This document shows, one piece after another, positions 48,265 through 58,954 of a stretch of DNA of 64,000 nucleotides. The stretch is taken from positions 9,610,001-9,674,000 of the forward strand of contig NC_052134.2 of assembly GCF_016086655.4 (NCBI RefSeq). The letters are read 5' to 3'. The notes under the pieces are model-generated. The model saw only the letters and a list, made by a program, of their open reading frames with translations, was not told where the DNA came from and made no database searches. Made by a program: the position numbers and the translations under genes. This DNA comes from Lepeophtheirus salmonis (taxonomy: Eukaryota; Arthropoda; Copepoda; Siphonostomatoida; Caligidae). The stretch's first letter is position 1; each line of letters opens with the position of its first letter.

Positions 48265-49200
48265 ACCTCAATGACGTCACAAATGATCGATTTTACCTTT
48301 TTTAAGGATTGACTGGTCGTACTGGACTAGACTCGGTCATCAATCCTTATCAAATTGTTTTAGTCTATAATGTTTACCAACAATTATTTATCCGAACTGG
48401 CTGTAGATCTATTCAATAATGTTATATTACGTTAATATTAAGTTGATTTTTTCTTTTGTGAATTTAATTTAATTTATTTGTTGTTCTCATCATATTAGAT
48501 TCGATTGTTGGACTGAGGGATGAGGCTGGAGGAGATCACATGTGATTAAGTAAAACACTACAACTTTTTTTATATCAACAACAACTCCAAGAAGAAAGAA
48601 AACTTAGTAAAAGATGAGAGAGAGAGAGACAGATACACACAGAGAGAGAGAGAGAGGAAGGTATGAAAAGGGATTTCCCAAGAATTCCCTCACTTTTTCA
48701 GAAAGTGTATTTCCTTCCACTCAGTGCAAGATTGAACGCTTATTCGGCCAAAGGGAAAGGGATCCGATGGTCTATCGAACCCCTTTCCCGTAACATAAAA
48801 GTAGAAACTATTGAAAAAAAGAAAAGAAAAGAAGAGGTTTCGGAAGTGCCCTTCAAAATCATGGCTTTCGTTTTGATTTCCAAAAGGGGGATCTAAGTAA
48901 TAGTAATGATGGTGATATTTTTAAGTAGGTTATGAATTATGATGAAGCTTCGGCGACTCCAATGATGTAAATAGGTTTTAGTAACTGCGTAATTTCAGCT
49001 GATGTAATTACAATAAAAAAACAGTAAGGACCGATCGTAAGACTGACTAATTTATTAGTACGGGGCTGTTAGGACTTCAGTCTTTTTAGTTTATATTGTA
49101 GACAGATCAAACATTAGTTCTAGTGCTGACAGACTATAGTAATAAGGACTGGTCGTAAGACAGGATTAGACCGAATTAATAATGACTGACACCTCCTTAA
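48265..49200. other. Purine-rich region with CRE site, GA repeats, hairpin and an unidentified frame
   Basis: TGACGTCA at 48272-48279; hairpin arms AAGGATTGA/TCAATCCTT at 48304-48348; GA repeats at 48615-48657; then an open frame of 77 codons (48663-48896, MKRDFPRIPSLFQKVYFLPL...) of no known family, with GGGAAAGGG (48753-48761) and CCCTTTCCC (48781-48789) able to pair. The stretch is less AT-rich than its surroundings. It could be a 5' exon or UTR of a host gene, but nothing proves it. GGACTGGTCGTA-like words recur at 48312, 49026 and 49143. Confidence 0.3.
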
Positions 49201-49204
49201 CAAT

Positions 49205-50235
49205 AGTTTTTTAAGATATAACTACAAAAATGAGTGTTAGAACTAAATGTACACCCGGTATAACTATCTATTAAAAATGAAGAGGAAGTGATGATCAGGA
49301 GTGACAAAAGTCGCCTCCATACAAGTCTTAAAAATCCTAATAAAATTTCATTCATATAACGAAATGAAAAAGAATGTTTTCTCTAAGAACACAAACTCTC
49401 ACTTTTTAGTATATATGTACATTGTACACACATACTAAGATTATTTGAAAAGAGAGTGTAGAAAAAATTAGTTATTGTTACTATAACAATATTATGGATG
49501 TATGTTGTACGATCTCCATTGTAGTTCAAATAATATATATATATATATATACATACCTACTTACAAAAAAAGCCAGCAAAGACGAGTGTCTAAGGCATGT
49601 CTGTATATAAGTATATGTAAGTTTAATTCAAGGCGTGCTAGTTCAAAAAAAAAGAAAAGAAAAAAAGAGAGTACAAAATACCGGGCCTGGAGAGGAAAAA
49701 AATCATATATAATATTCCCACTTTCTTCATAAGCAAGCTTCGTGTCTCACCACACACCGATGTGTGCCTTTCTTCAAACTGACGTCAAATATGTATTATG
49801 TAATCATGTCACATTATATATCTTATGTTTTTTACATAAAAAGAGAAGTTAACGTTAGCTCTCTGGTTGCACTTCCTATATATATATATATATATGTATA
49901 CATCTGCTTCCGTCAATTGAATTAAGATTCGCTTCTTTTATTATGTACATATTCATTAGTGTTGACGCGATAACAATATTTTCCAATCGGTAACAACAAA
50001 GGTATTTGTACTTTTTTAAGTAAAGTATAAAACAAAATGGCATGTTTAACAATTAATTGAGCTGTAGAGAATATAACTGCCGGTATACTAAAAAAACAAC
50101 CAAAAATGACATATTAATCCCCTCAATTTGAATAATGTTTGGAAGGAGAGTGGCTTAGCTGTGACGGCGTTTCATTAATTTACCTAAGAACTGGGATGAC
50201 ATATCTAGCCAGTACATAAAAAGGAATCACTTAGA
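49205..50235. other. Spacer with AT microsatellites
   Basis: AT-dinucleotide runs at about 49531-49551 and 49879-49897. TGACGTCA at 49780-49787. No gene recognised. Confidence 0.45.
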
Positions 50236-50242
50236 TGTGGAT

Positions 50243-50470
50243 CCTGAATTCTACTCCGAGTCTAGTAAGGACTTTTCGAGAAATCCTGAGAGCTGTTTTG
50301 CTGTTATTAAGTTTTATTAGATCAGCTATGAACTTTTATCTTGCAAGAAAATACGCTGAAATTACTCGAATGTCAATCCTCAATTCTACTCAGAGTTCAA
50401 CAAGGAGTTACATATCTTATTTCTCAAGAAATCCTCAGAGCTACGTTGCTGACATTACGCTTCATTAGAT
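50243..50470 (+). repeat. Imperfect tandem duplication (135-bp spacing)
   Basis: CCTGAATTCTACTCCGAGTC...AGAAATCCTGAGAGCTGTTTTGCTG...TTATTAGAT (50243-50322) is repeated as CCTCAATTCTACTCAGAGTT...AGAAATCCTCAGAGCTACGTTGCTG...TTCATTAGAT (50378-50470). The second copy has a short insertion. A 77-codon open frame spans both copies; it is the product of the duplication and not a recognised protein. A further AAATCCTCAGTCTACTCTCC near 50552 may be a third scrap. Confidence 0.65.
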
Positions 50471-50474
50471 AAGA

Positions 50475-50940
50475 TGTGTGCAGCTATGAGTTGAAGTAAT
50501 AATCCCGTCCCATAATATCACTACAAAGACTAAAACTTATAACTTTCCAACAAATCCTCAGTCTACTCTCCGTTTTTCAATAACACATATACTTAAATGT
50601 TTTACCTAAAAAGAACAATGATAAAAGTTATGAAAAATATATTGTTGCCATGCCACTTTTGAGTTCCTTGTTTATTAGCATAGCGGAAGGTCATATTTTC
50701 TCCAATTGCAGCAATTAGCATGCAATTAAAAACATTTCGTTTTAGGCTGATGACTTTTTTTATTAAATGAAATGCTTATTCTTTTTTTTAAGCGTACAAT
50801 TTTGTTTGGGATGGTAGGAGGGAGGATAAAAATCGTTTTGTTATTTTTTATGACGTAATAGGACTGTATAAACTAGTTTCTATACCATTTTAGTATAGTA
50901 ACTTTTTAAATGTGTTTTAAAGGTTGATCCTATCTAGTAA
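50475..50940. other. AT-rich spacer
   Basis: Nothing recognised. Confidence 0.4.
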
Positions 50941-50967
50941 TATATAATTTATTATTTTCAATCCGGA

Positions 50968-51228
50968 ATGACACGGAGGAGGACAACAAGTCATCTTATC
51001 TGTGAGAAAAGCAAGCTGAGGTGTATGGAAAGAGCAAAGAAGATTATAAATTTTCTAAATGACAACAAAAATTCGGGTATAGTTTTGTTCTTTTTTGATC
51101 AAAATTTTTTCAACATTGATGCCACTTTGAATATGCAAAACAGCAGCTACATCACAGCCGAACAGTCAAATAGAGTCTCAACTTTAGTTAGATTTTGGGA
51201 AAGTTTTAAGTTACTTGAACTTGACTAA
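50968..51228 (+). pseudogene. Tc1-like transposase fragment (first aspartate region)
   Basis: An open frame of 86 codons. MERAKKIINFLNDNKNSGIV, then LFFFDQNFFNIDATLNMQNS and SYITAEQSN correspond to the ERxKKIL...FSDEKNFxID...RNxRY stretch around the first catalytic aspartate. The D is present, the usual E/K that follow are changed (DQN for DEK). Similarity stops just before a 43-nt palindrome (51221-51263). Missing on both sides are the DNA-binding domain and the rest of the catalytic domain, so it is an isolated piece. Confidence 0.7.
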
Positions 51229-51289
51229 TCAACACTTGAAACATTCGAGTAATGATTAGTCAAAATTCTATTATAACACAAACGGACGA

Positions 51290-51925
51290 TAAAATAATAC
51301 ATTTATATTGAATTAAATAAGGTGAGAAACCACATTAAACCACATCCTGACATGTAACATCTAGTTAAAGTCAATGGCTCAAAATTTCACTCCCCTTAGA
51401 GATAAAGACATCCAATAAAGATATTCAGATTCTTGGCCGTATCTAGGCACACTGTTTACAATGTCACACACCCTGGCCGTGTCATGTTATTGGGCTTTGT
51501 CACGTCCAATAGGATAGTCCTATCTCTCATCTAGTTTCCAACTGTGTACAAACTCACTCCAGCTGATCATGGTGAAATCCTGGGAACAAAACTCATCCCA
51601 TGTGTTAAGAAGAGGTTTTTTGATGTCACTTTCGATTTTTAACGGTTCAACAAGACTTAAAACTTTTCCAGAAAAAAATAAAAAAATTGTACTTCTGTTC
51701 CAGGAATTTATGGCTACTATAGTCGGCAGATATAAACCCCTGGGGGTATTCATAATGGGAACAAATTGAGGCAACCGTTTCCCGTTCTCACCACTTCCAT
51801 ATTGATGCTTTAAAGAACTCTGTAAATGAGAAATGGACTGCCATGTCTAAATAGTACATCAATAGGAAGAAATAAGAGGCCATTGTTGGGGCTGATGGCG
51901 GCTATATTGAGTAATTAATAGTATT
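51290..51925 (+). mobile_element. Tc1-like element relic, separate from the fragment upstream
   Basis: Plus-strand readings: a helix-turn-helix scrap FLAVSRHTVYNV (about 51430-51465) fused directly to HPGRVMLLGFVTSNR (51470-51515), a block found past the first catalytic aspartate in relatives; then LTPADHGEILGTKLIPCVKK (about 51552-51615) in the position of the TAxxYxxILxxxLxPWV block; SADINPWGYS (about 51720-51755) for SPDLNPLDYS; and IEATVSRSHHFHIDALKNSV with NEKWTAMSK (51768-51850), ending EAIVGADGGYIE (51870-51915). Frames are broken by many stops. The second aspartate block is corrupted. Terminal repeats were not identified. Confidence 0.72.
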
Positions 51926-51929
51926 CAAT

Positions 51930-53945
51930 GTTCATTTGAAATTTGTACACAAATCCTTTTTTTCACTAGACACTTGAATCAAGAACTATATATGGTTGAA
52001 ATCTTGTGCAATAGTGTACAAACTTTTTCTGGCCACTCAGTTCTACCAGTATGGTTTTTTTTTCTATCAAAGTAATGTATTTTTTAAATAAAAAGTAGTA
52101 TATGTGTTTTGAAACACATTGCCACAGACAAATCATTTTCATTTTGGGAAGTAACTCTCTCAACAAGTTAAAATTTAAACAATTATAATGAAGTGCATCT
52201 CTAGGAAATATTATATAAAAATTATTTTTTTATAACTTGAAAATTTAACTAATAGATTAATTACGTATATCTATTTAAATAACATAAAAGAATTGTATTA
52301 CAAACTTAAAAAAAAATACCAACATGTATGCATGAAAAAAATCGTCTAGATGAGAAATCGACTCTCGACCAGCCAGCATATAAAAGAAACTCCTATACCA
52401 GTACAAATTTTCAATTATAATCCAAGTTAACCTTGAAAACTTGAAAATCATAGAATCTATGAAGAAGCTATTAGAGGATGTAACTTTTAATTAATTAATG
52501 GTGAATATATAAATAGATTCATTGAGTATGGAATGCACATAACTTCATACATACATTTATTAATAATATTGAACAGTGTTGAAAAGTGTTGGTTGTCACA
52601 ATATTAGATTAAAGTTTAGAAAAACGACAAAAATATAGTAAAATTAGTTGAAATTAATAAAAACTAGTAAGTTTTTGAGTATGAATTTTTATTGTGGACT
52701 GAGACAGACTTTTTCTTTTACCTTATATTTTTATAACACAATCGCACTGCTTATTAGACAAGTGACAAAGTAACTCTTTGCAAGCCAGAAGTAAGGCAAT
52801 ATGATTATTGCCCGAGAATATTTTTACCGAAGAACAATTTGCCTGTACCGGATATTTGGCCAAAGGACTATTTTAGACATTTAATTGCATGTTTTGATAG
52901 AATGATAAATAGTTATGGTTTACCTATATGCTATATATATCATATACATAGGTAAATCAATTAATTATACTCATTAACTAGAAAAGAGTTACCCGGCGTT
53001 AACTCAAGCAAAGAAATCTCTTTCGTAATGGTCAACGGACAATGTTTCGACCCCTTCAATGCGGGAGAGCATTATAATAATAGGGCCTTTTATCAATATG
53101 TTTATGTATTATTATAAATTTAAAAAAAACAAAAAATGTATTATAAACTTCATATAATGTACCAACATATATGGTTGAACAAATTTGTCTAGATGAGAAG
53201 TCAATTCTGACCAGCACATATTTAAAAAAACTCATATATTAATTCAAATTTTCACTTAGAATCCACCTCATATATCTAGGTAATACTTAATATGATAAAA
53301 ACTGGACAAACTGGGCATTACTAGAAGTACAATAAATGCATGATATTTTTAGCTTTAGGTGATATGAAAGTGTATTAAAAGCAATAAAGAGGAAATAAGA
53401 CACACTTATTAAATACATCTATAACTTTATTTGGAATTGGTCTATAAAACATTGTAATGCATAGATAAATATGTATTTATAAGGCTAAATATTAATCATT
53501 TTGTCAACACTAAACGTTATTGCTAAATGATAATTAAAAACAAGAAAAATGTATAAAAGGATTTAACTTGTCCATAAAAAACATTTTTGCTAAGTTAAAG
53601 TGTTGGTCAGTATACCGGTACAACAGTGACACCAGGGAGTTTTTCTGACATTAATGTGGCTTCGGTCTAGGGCTAAGCCCGAAAGCCCACTGTCCGATCC
53701 TCATCTTGCCAATTCCGTGGCCTGACATTTATTTCAAAATGAAAAGTAATTCCCTTACAACTAATTGATGACGATGACATTATTGAGTATTTGTACGTGT
53801 TACACTTACAAATATGAATGATGACGCTCATTTCTATTCTCTAGAAATGTCAAAAGATTATGATGACATAAAACGACACAACATTATTTCAATCATGATT
53901 AATTGATTAAAATATCACCCGGAACATTAAATTAAAGTATGGCTT
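51930..53945. other. AT-rich spacer with direct duplication and minisatellite
   Basis: Copies of one segment lie at about 52290-52430 and 53140-53272 (843 bp apart), with shared words ACCAACAT, GTCTAGATGAGAA, TCxxACCAGC and CAAATTTTCA. Between them, 52805-52880 is a degenerate row of ~15-bp units of the type TTTGCCNAAGGACAA. Near 53660-53735 is a GGGCTTTCGGGC-type repeat. No gene recognised. Confidence 0.5.
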
Positions 53946-53984
53946 CTTTTCCGTTGTCCTTTCCCAAGGAGCATAAACACACGG

Positions 53985-54100
53985 CACGAGCTCAGATTTC
54001 CGAATAGATCAAATTAATATTAGTCTCCTATGGAAATGCACCATCCATAACCATCTTTGTTCGCGATCATTGATCCATCTATGAAAACATTCAGGCAATG
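53985..54100 (-). pseudogene. LINE RNase H domain start
   Basis: NVFIDGSMIANKDGYGWCIS (about 54088-54029) matches the first RNase H motif, with the catalytic aspartate in FIDGS. It follows the reverse transcriptase thumb at the distance expected for LINEs that carry this domain. The remaining RNase H motifs are not seen, so the domain is truncated. Confidence 0.65.
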
Positions 54101-54229
54101 CGGATACAAGAGTTTCTCATTTTTTATCAATACAAACAGAGGTAGAGAATAAGCTTTATAAAATGTATTTTCTATGGGGACACTAAATTTGATGAGGCAT
54201 CCTCTGAATTATTTTTGAAGTATTTCTGC

Positions 54230-55210
54230 CACTACTTTAGATCTGGAGTGGGTCATCCACAATATTGGAACATCATCTATAGTTCGTAGCCTTGCCCCAA
54301 GTGCATTATTTTTATGCTTAAATATATTGGTTCTATTTCAAACATAACATCCACGGCTTTTATATGAGTAGACTTCATTCCTTGACACATCAAAAGACGT
54401 GCAAGCCTATTAATTCTCCTGATCCTTTGGATAAAAAGGTCTACCTCAATAATTCGAGGCACCCATATTCCCATTCTATTATTCTTTCATTGATTTTAAT
54501 GTTTTGGTATATCACTTTGCAGGCTCAGGTGCATAAAATTCCTTTTGTCTTTTACTCACTAAATTTAAGGCCAATTTCAGAGACTTGATGTGTCATTTCA
54601 TTTACTTGTCTTTTGATTATATCAGCCGTAGACCGTAGGTCTGTACCTGTGATAATAAGGGATATGTCATCAGCAAATCCAATTGTAAGCAATTTACCTG
54701 GCTCAGGCCTAATTAAATGCTGAATTGTACAATTCCATACAAATGGGGAAAGAATCCCTCGCTGAGGACATGCCTTTGTGAGACTCAAATACATCTTTAT
54801 TCCTTATTGTGTAACAACAATTTCCCTAATCTTTAAAAAATGTTTGTACCATTGAATTACAGAAAAGTAAATACCATTTTGTGCAAAATGTTCTTCAATT
54901 ATGTCGAATTGGAGGTTGTCAAATACTCCTAAAATGTCAAAAAAACAACAACAACAATAGCATGTTTTTTTGTTGAAGACGGCACTTTCTGCTCTATTTA
55001 TTAATTTGGCGATAGTAGAATCAGAAGATGTTCCTCTTTGAAACCCGAACTGGTTGGTCATTGGAAACTTTAGTTGTAAAGATTCGATATGCCAATAAAT
55101 GATTATCTCCATTCCCTTGACTATTGTGTTTGCCAATGTTATGGGTCGAAATGATTTGAGGTTTGAATAATCCTTTTTATTTGGTTTTGGTAAAAACGTA
55201 ACTTTTATTT
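54230..55210 (-). pseudogene. LINE reverse transcriptase relic
   Basis: On the minus strand: VLPKPNKKDYSNLKSFRPIT (about 55195-55140), then the open frame 55136-54804 with MTNQFGFQRGTSSDSTIAKL and a damaged FFDILGVFDNL (FDIEGAFDN in relatives, first catalytic aspartate; an E-to-L and A-to-V change plus a run of cysteines from slippage). Next frame 54794-54552: ACPQRGILSPFVWN and IGFADDISLIITG, the catalytic FADD box. The last open frame 54474-54277 holds IRRINRLARLLMCQGMKSTH, the thumb. Stops separate the blocks. Confidence 0.88.
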
Positions 55211-55869
55211 AACTCCATACCTTGGGAACATAAGAAAACTTCAAGGATAATCTGTATAAAAATATTATTCTATTATAGTATTTGTCTGACAAAATCTTAA
55301 AAATTATTGGGGTAAGTTCATAAGGTCCTGGTTTTATAAAATTCTTGAAAGATATCAAACTTCCTTCAAGAGTACTCCATCAATTATTTACGCCCAATAA
55401 TTTCCCCTGCCCTGAGTCATGGAGGGTGGCGTTGTTGAAATGAGTCAAAATCATTTTTTTCATGTTATCGTTGGCTGAAAAGTTTCCTTTTTTATTTTTT
55501 GAAATACCTAATGTATAATTATTTCTCCATTTTGACGTTGAATTGTAGCTATTAAGGCTTACTGGGAATCCAATTCAGTGCATATCTTTCTCCATTGAGG
55601 ACGTCTTTCTATTTCCATGACTCTTCAATACTCTCTTTTAGAGCTATATTAAGCTTCGCTATCAGTTGTACAGTATGTCTTTTTAACTTTTCTTTCAGCT
55701 TTCTTGACATTTCTCCTCAAGTTACTCAGCTCTTTGATCAACCATGGTACAGTTTTGCGTTGAATTTTCACTTTCAATGGGGGGGCCACTATTTCAATTG
55801 CAATCTTTATGGAATTGATGATGCCATAGGAGAGCATTTCAATGTCATTCAGATTAATTGCACTTTCCT

Positions 55870-56480
55870 GACCAGTTAAGGCAGAATCTTATAGGACGTA
55901 GTTTCATTGCAAATTCTGACAATTTAACAGCTTATAAATTTCTCAAGAGTATTGGCTCATTTTGTAAGTCCAATTTAAACATAAAATATCTGTGGTCAGA
56001 TATGATAGGCTTATGAGGAAACTCTCCATTGTGGTACATATGGGAGAATTATGTAATTTGTAAAGGTTACGTCGTTTATGGATGATCCTACTCCGCCAAT
56101 GAATGTTACCTTTTCCCCTCATTACAGATATTCATTTGTTGTGAAGTACACATCTCCTCTATTTCTTCAATTCTCTTGTTCGTTTTTTCCCACCCCCATA
56201 AAGAACTATGGGCATTTGTGTCCATTCCAATTATAAGTGGTATTTTACTTTTTTTCATGCTATCACCAACTTTTCGAATTCTGGGAAAGTTCACACCAGA
56301 ATAATATCTGAATAAAATGATACAAGAAGGATTTGTTTTTCTTGTCGTAGCATAGTAATTGCAATCATATCCCAACTTGAATAGTCCATTAACTCATCAA
56401 CTTCAAAATCTCTTGACATAACGATGCTCACCCTTGCAGAGATCCTAGTTGTACACTTTGGTGTGAAGATATAAAACAAT
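55870..56480 (-). pseudogene. LINE AP-endonuclease domain relic
   Basis: The clearest block is in the frame 56375-56106: PLIIGMDTNAHSSLWG holds the Gx(D)xNAH motif of the apurinic/apyrimidinic-type endonuclease that nicks target DNA, followed by NKRIEEIEEMCTSQQMNICN. After frameshifts VTFIGGVGSSINDVTFTN (about 56110-56060) carries the S..D motif and PIISDHRYFMFKLDL (about 56010-55970) the terminal SDH motif. An adjoining upstream frame (56479-56291) belongs to the start of the domain. All three catalytic motifs can be seen but not in one frame. Confidence 0.85.
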
Positions 56481-56561
56481 CCTCAACTTGTCCCCAAACG
56501 TTGTTTCTTTATAGTGGTTCAGTTAATAAAGCTATTTTAATATACTGTTCACTTAGCATTT

Positions 56562-57003
56562 TCATGCGTTTAGCCTGCAAGACTCCTCTTGCCATGATTG
56601 ATCTGTACACAGTTTAAAGATGCAAATTGTACGTTTTTCATTATTATTAACTGGAGTGTTCAGGTACATGCGGACTGGATTTTCTTGAACACTTCTAATC
56701 TCTTTCTTCCGGGTATCCCAAGTTTCTTTTGGTGTTGTTTTTAGTACTACTGAGTGCACTTTGCCTTTCCTGCATTACAAATTTCCAATCCTCTCTTAAT
56801 TGAATTTTATTTGTTTCCTTTACTTCTACATTTTCATTATTTTCTACCATTTTCTCCTCGTCGTCTTCCCCACTTATTCTTTTTCCGAGCTCACTTATTT
56901 TGATAGGATTTTTTTTTATTTGGGAGTTTGTCAGATCCTCGGCCCCATCTTTCACCCTATTAGCACGTAAAATTTTAGTTTCAGTATCAGTAAGATCACC
57001 CAT
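56562..57003 (-). pseudogene. LINE upstream block, charged and possibly ORF1 tail or ORF2 start
   Basis: An open frame of 102 codons (57003-56695) begins MGDLTDTETKILRANRVKDG and is rich in K, E and N, likely coiled or disordered. An overlapping frame (56759-56562) continues with VRMYLNTPVNNNEKRTICIF. It sits directly before the endonuclease of the LINE and so probably is the beginning of its ORF2 or the end of ORF1. No zinc knuckle is visible. Function is inferred from position only. Confidence 0.5.
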
Positions 57004-57014
57004 TTGTGCAATAT

Positions 57015-58120
57015 AAATACAAAAGTATCATTATTTCCTTTGTTGTGTATTTTTTTTTTTTTTGACTTATTAGGAATATATTATTGATTAGATCGTATTT
57101 TTATCTCCGCTATCGATGTTGAACTGAAATTATGTTTTTACCTCTGTTTGTCAGTTAGTTTTTTTATTAGTCAGCATGATTGGTATGAAGATTGTAAATG
57201 GTCACAGTAAGATGTAATTACAGTTACAGAGGTACATAATACGTAAATTATAAAAGATAAATAATTTTTGGGACAAATTGAGAAAAATAACTCAACTTGA
57301 TTTTAAAGCTAGGTTTTGTGCTCTACAGAGTGTTTATTCAAGTTATGATTAATTTAGTACCAACATACGTTCAATACCTAAAATGTATAATAATCCAGCC
57401 TACAATATTAGATATTCAAAAAATAAGGGTGTTTGTAAGATCGAAAAGTCATAAACCCAACAAAATAAGTTCATGAATATGTGAAACTTCAAAGTTTATG
57501 CCTTTTTATTGAATGCCTCTGGATTTGATTGTGTGGTATTGTACTTCATGGATTAGTTATTACATGTTCATGCTTTATATATATCAAGCTCTCATAAGTA
57601 AATATTGGATTACATTTATTGTATACATAGATTTCATATTTTGGCCCAAAAGCCCGCGGTCTAGCCCTGATTCTCGACATTTCTTATCCCAGGTGCTCGA
57701 AGCCCGATAATTTTTTTAAGCTTCTCTTCTTGTCTAACAATGACGTTAACCCTCAAATTCCTCCCCTCTCTCCCGACCCCAAACAATATCGTATTATATT
57801 TGAAGCAAAAAAATAAAATAAAACTAAGGTATCAAATTTATGAGTTAGTCCCTACCTTTGACAAACATTCTGCGTATTCTCGATACATACATACTTCATT
57901 AATTGCATTTTATTCTTATCTTTGATACATGAATATAACTATTACACTTTATCTTTCAAAATAAGATTTTCTGCATATATGTATACATATATATATATTT
58001 ATATTCTTAATTGTTGAATTATGATAGACACGTATTATTTTTTCCCTTCAAACGAAATATTTATTTGCACTTAGTCCTAAGATATGAGAGATAAAAAGAG
58101 AATAATTTCCAAATGATACT
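57015..58120. other. AT-rich spacer with GGGC-type repeat
   Basis: 57640-57712 holds GGCCCAAAAGCCCGCGGTCT and GCTCGAAGCCCGATAA, the reverse of the GGGCTTCGGG repeat at 11.85 kb. A T run is at 57050. No gene recognised. Confidence 0.45.
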
Positions 58121-58121
58121 A

Positions 58122-58950
58122 TAACGGATGGTCGTTGAAATCTGAACACTTACTAATTCAATACTTAATAAAGTTTGAGGGATTTAAATTAATTCATATT
58201 TCGATATATTAAAGCATAAGCCACGAATTTAAGCTCCCTCGCCCACGTACAAGTCAAGAAAATGACACTTGTATGAGATCGACGAATTTCCACTTGCGTA
58301 CTGTTTGACTTAGGGCGTCTTCAGGACCACCTTCTACGCCGTGATTAAGTCCGAAACGTTGAAGGCTCTGTCAAAAAGGCCAAACTAGACCAGTAGGAGT
58401 TACAGAAAATACCACATCCCAATCCCGTCAAGTCCATTAGGGCACATGGAAAAGATCTCTGGGTTTCACACCAAACTGTCCAGAGACGTATAAAAAAGTG
58501 GGCAAAAAGAGATTTGTGATGGCTGAGAGGCTATTTTGACACCAGCGATGAAAGAAACCTATCTAATTTGTTACAAGACTCTTATGTATGAGTTTTGAAT
58601 GATTCTTTTGAACTCAATTTTTGCACTTATAACCCCCTTATAGACTAAAATTCTAACCCCCTGTTTACGCCTTTTGGGTGCATGTCAAGGGTAAGACCTG
58701 CAGTGTACGTCATTCAAACACCAAGGCTCTCAAACCCACTGTCAGCCAGCACTTGGATGCTATAACAGAGGGAACAACCGCAGCAGGTGTCAGACCTTCC
58801 GCTAAAGGCGGCTACATTAATGATTAAGAGAGTTCAGACATAAATCTATTTATAGTTTTAATTTTGTTTAAATTCTATTTTTAATTAATAGATTATATCT
58901 TGTTGAAGTTTAAAATTCAAATTCTTCAGATTTTAATACATCACTCGGTA
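58122..58950 (+). mobile_element. Tc1-like element, family A copy 3
   Basis: About 829 bp bounded by TA. The left end TAACGGATGGTCGTTGAAAT corresponds to TACCGGGTGGTCCATTGAAA of copy 2, and the right end reads CATCACTCGGTA. A plus-strand HTH remnant lies near 58300-58370, followed by a basic linker and SPLGHMEKISGFHTKLSRDV-like residues (about 58430-58490). The last part carries HVKGKTCSVRHSNTKALKPT (about 58682-58740) and SQHLDAI. As in copies 1 and 2 the catalytic middle is absent, joined after AMKET (about 58547-58561). Frame disruptions are many. Confidence 0.82.
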
Positions 58951-58954
58951 CAAT

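Larger units (their letters stand above)
53950..57010 (-). mobile_element. Non-LTR retrotransposon (LINE) with endonuclease, reverse transcriptase and RNase H
   Basis: About 3 kb on the minus strand with domains in order: a lysine/glutamate-rich N-terminal block, an AP-type endonuclease, a reverse transcriptase, a thumb region and the beginning of an RNase H domain. That set is typical of the I/R1/LOA side of the LINE tree; I cannot fix the clade from memory. The 3' end beyond the first RNase H motif is cut off or unrecognisable, and stops and frameshifts are scattered throughout. It is surrounded by AT-rich DNA; no poly-A tail or target duplication was found. Confidence 0.88.

Noticed and set aside
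50968..51925. One single Tc1-like element covering both fragments
   Set aside because: The second part starts again with its own helix-turn-helix scrap, so two separate relics fit better, though one rearranged element cannot be excluded.
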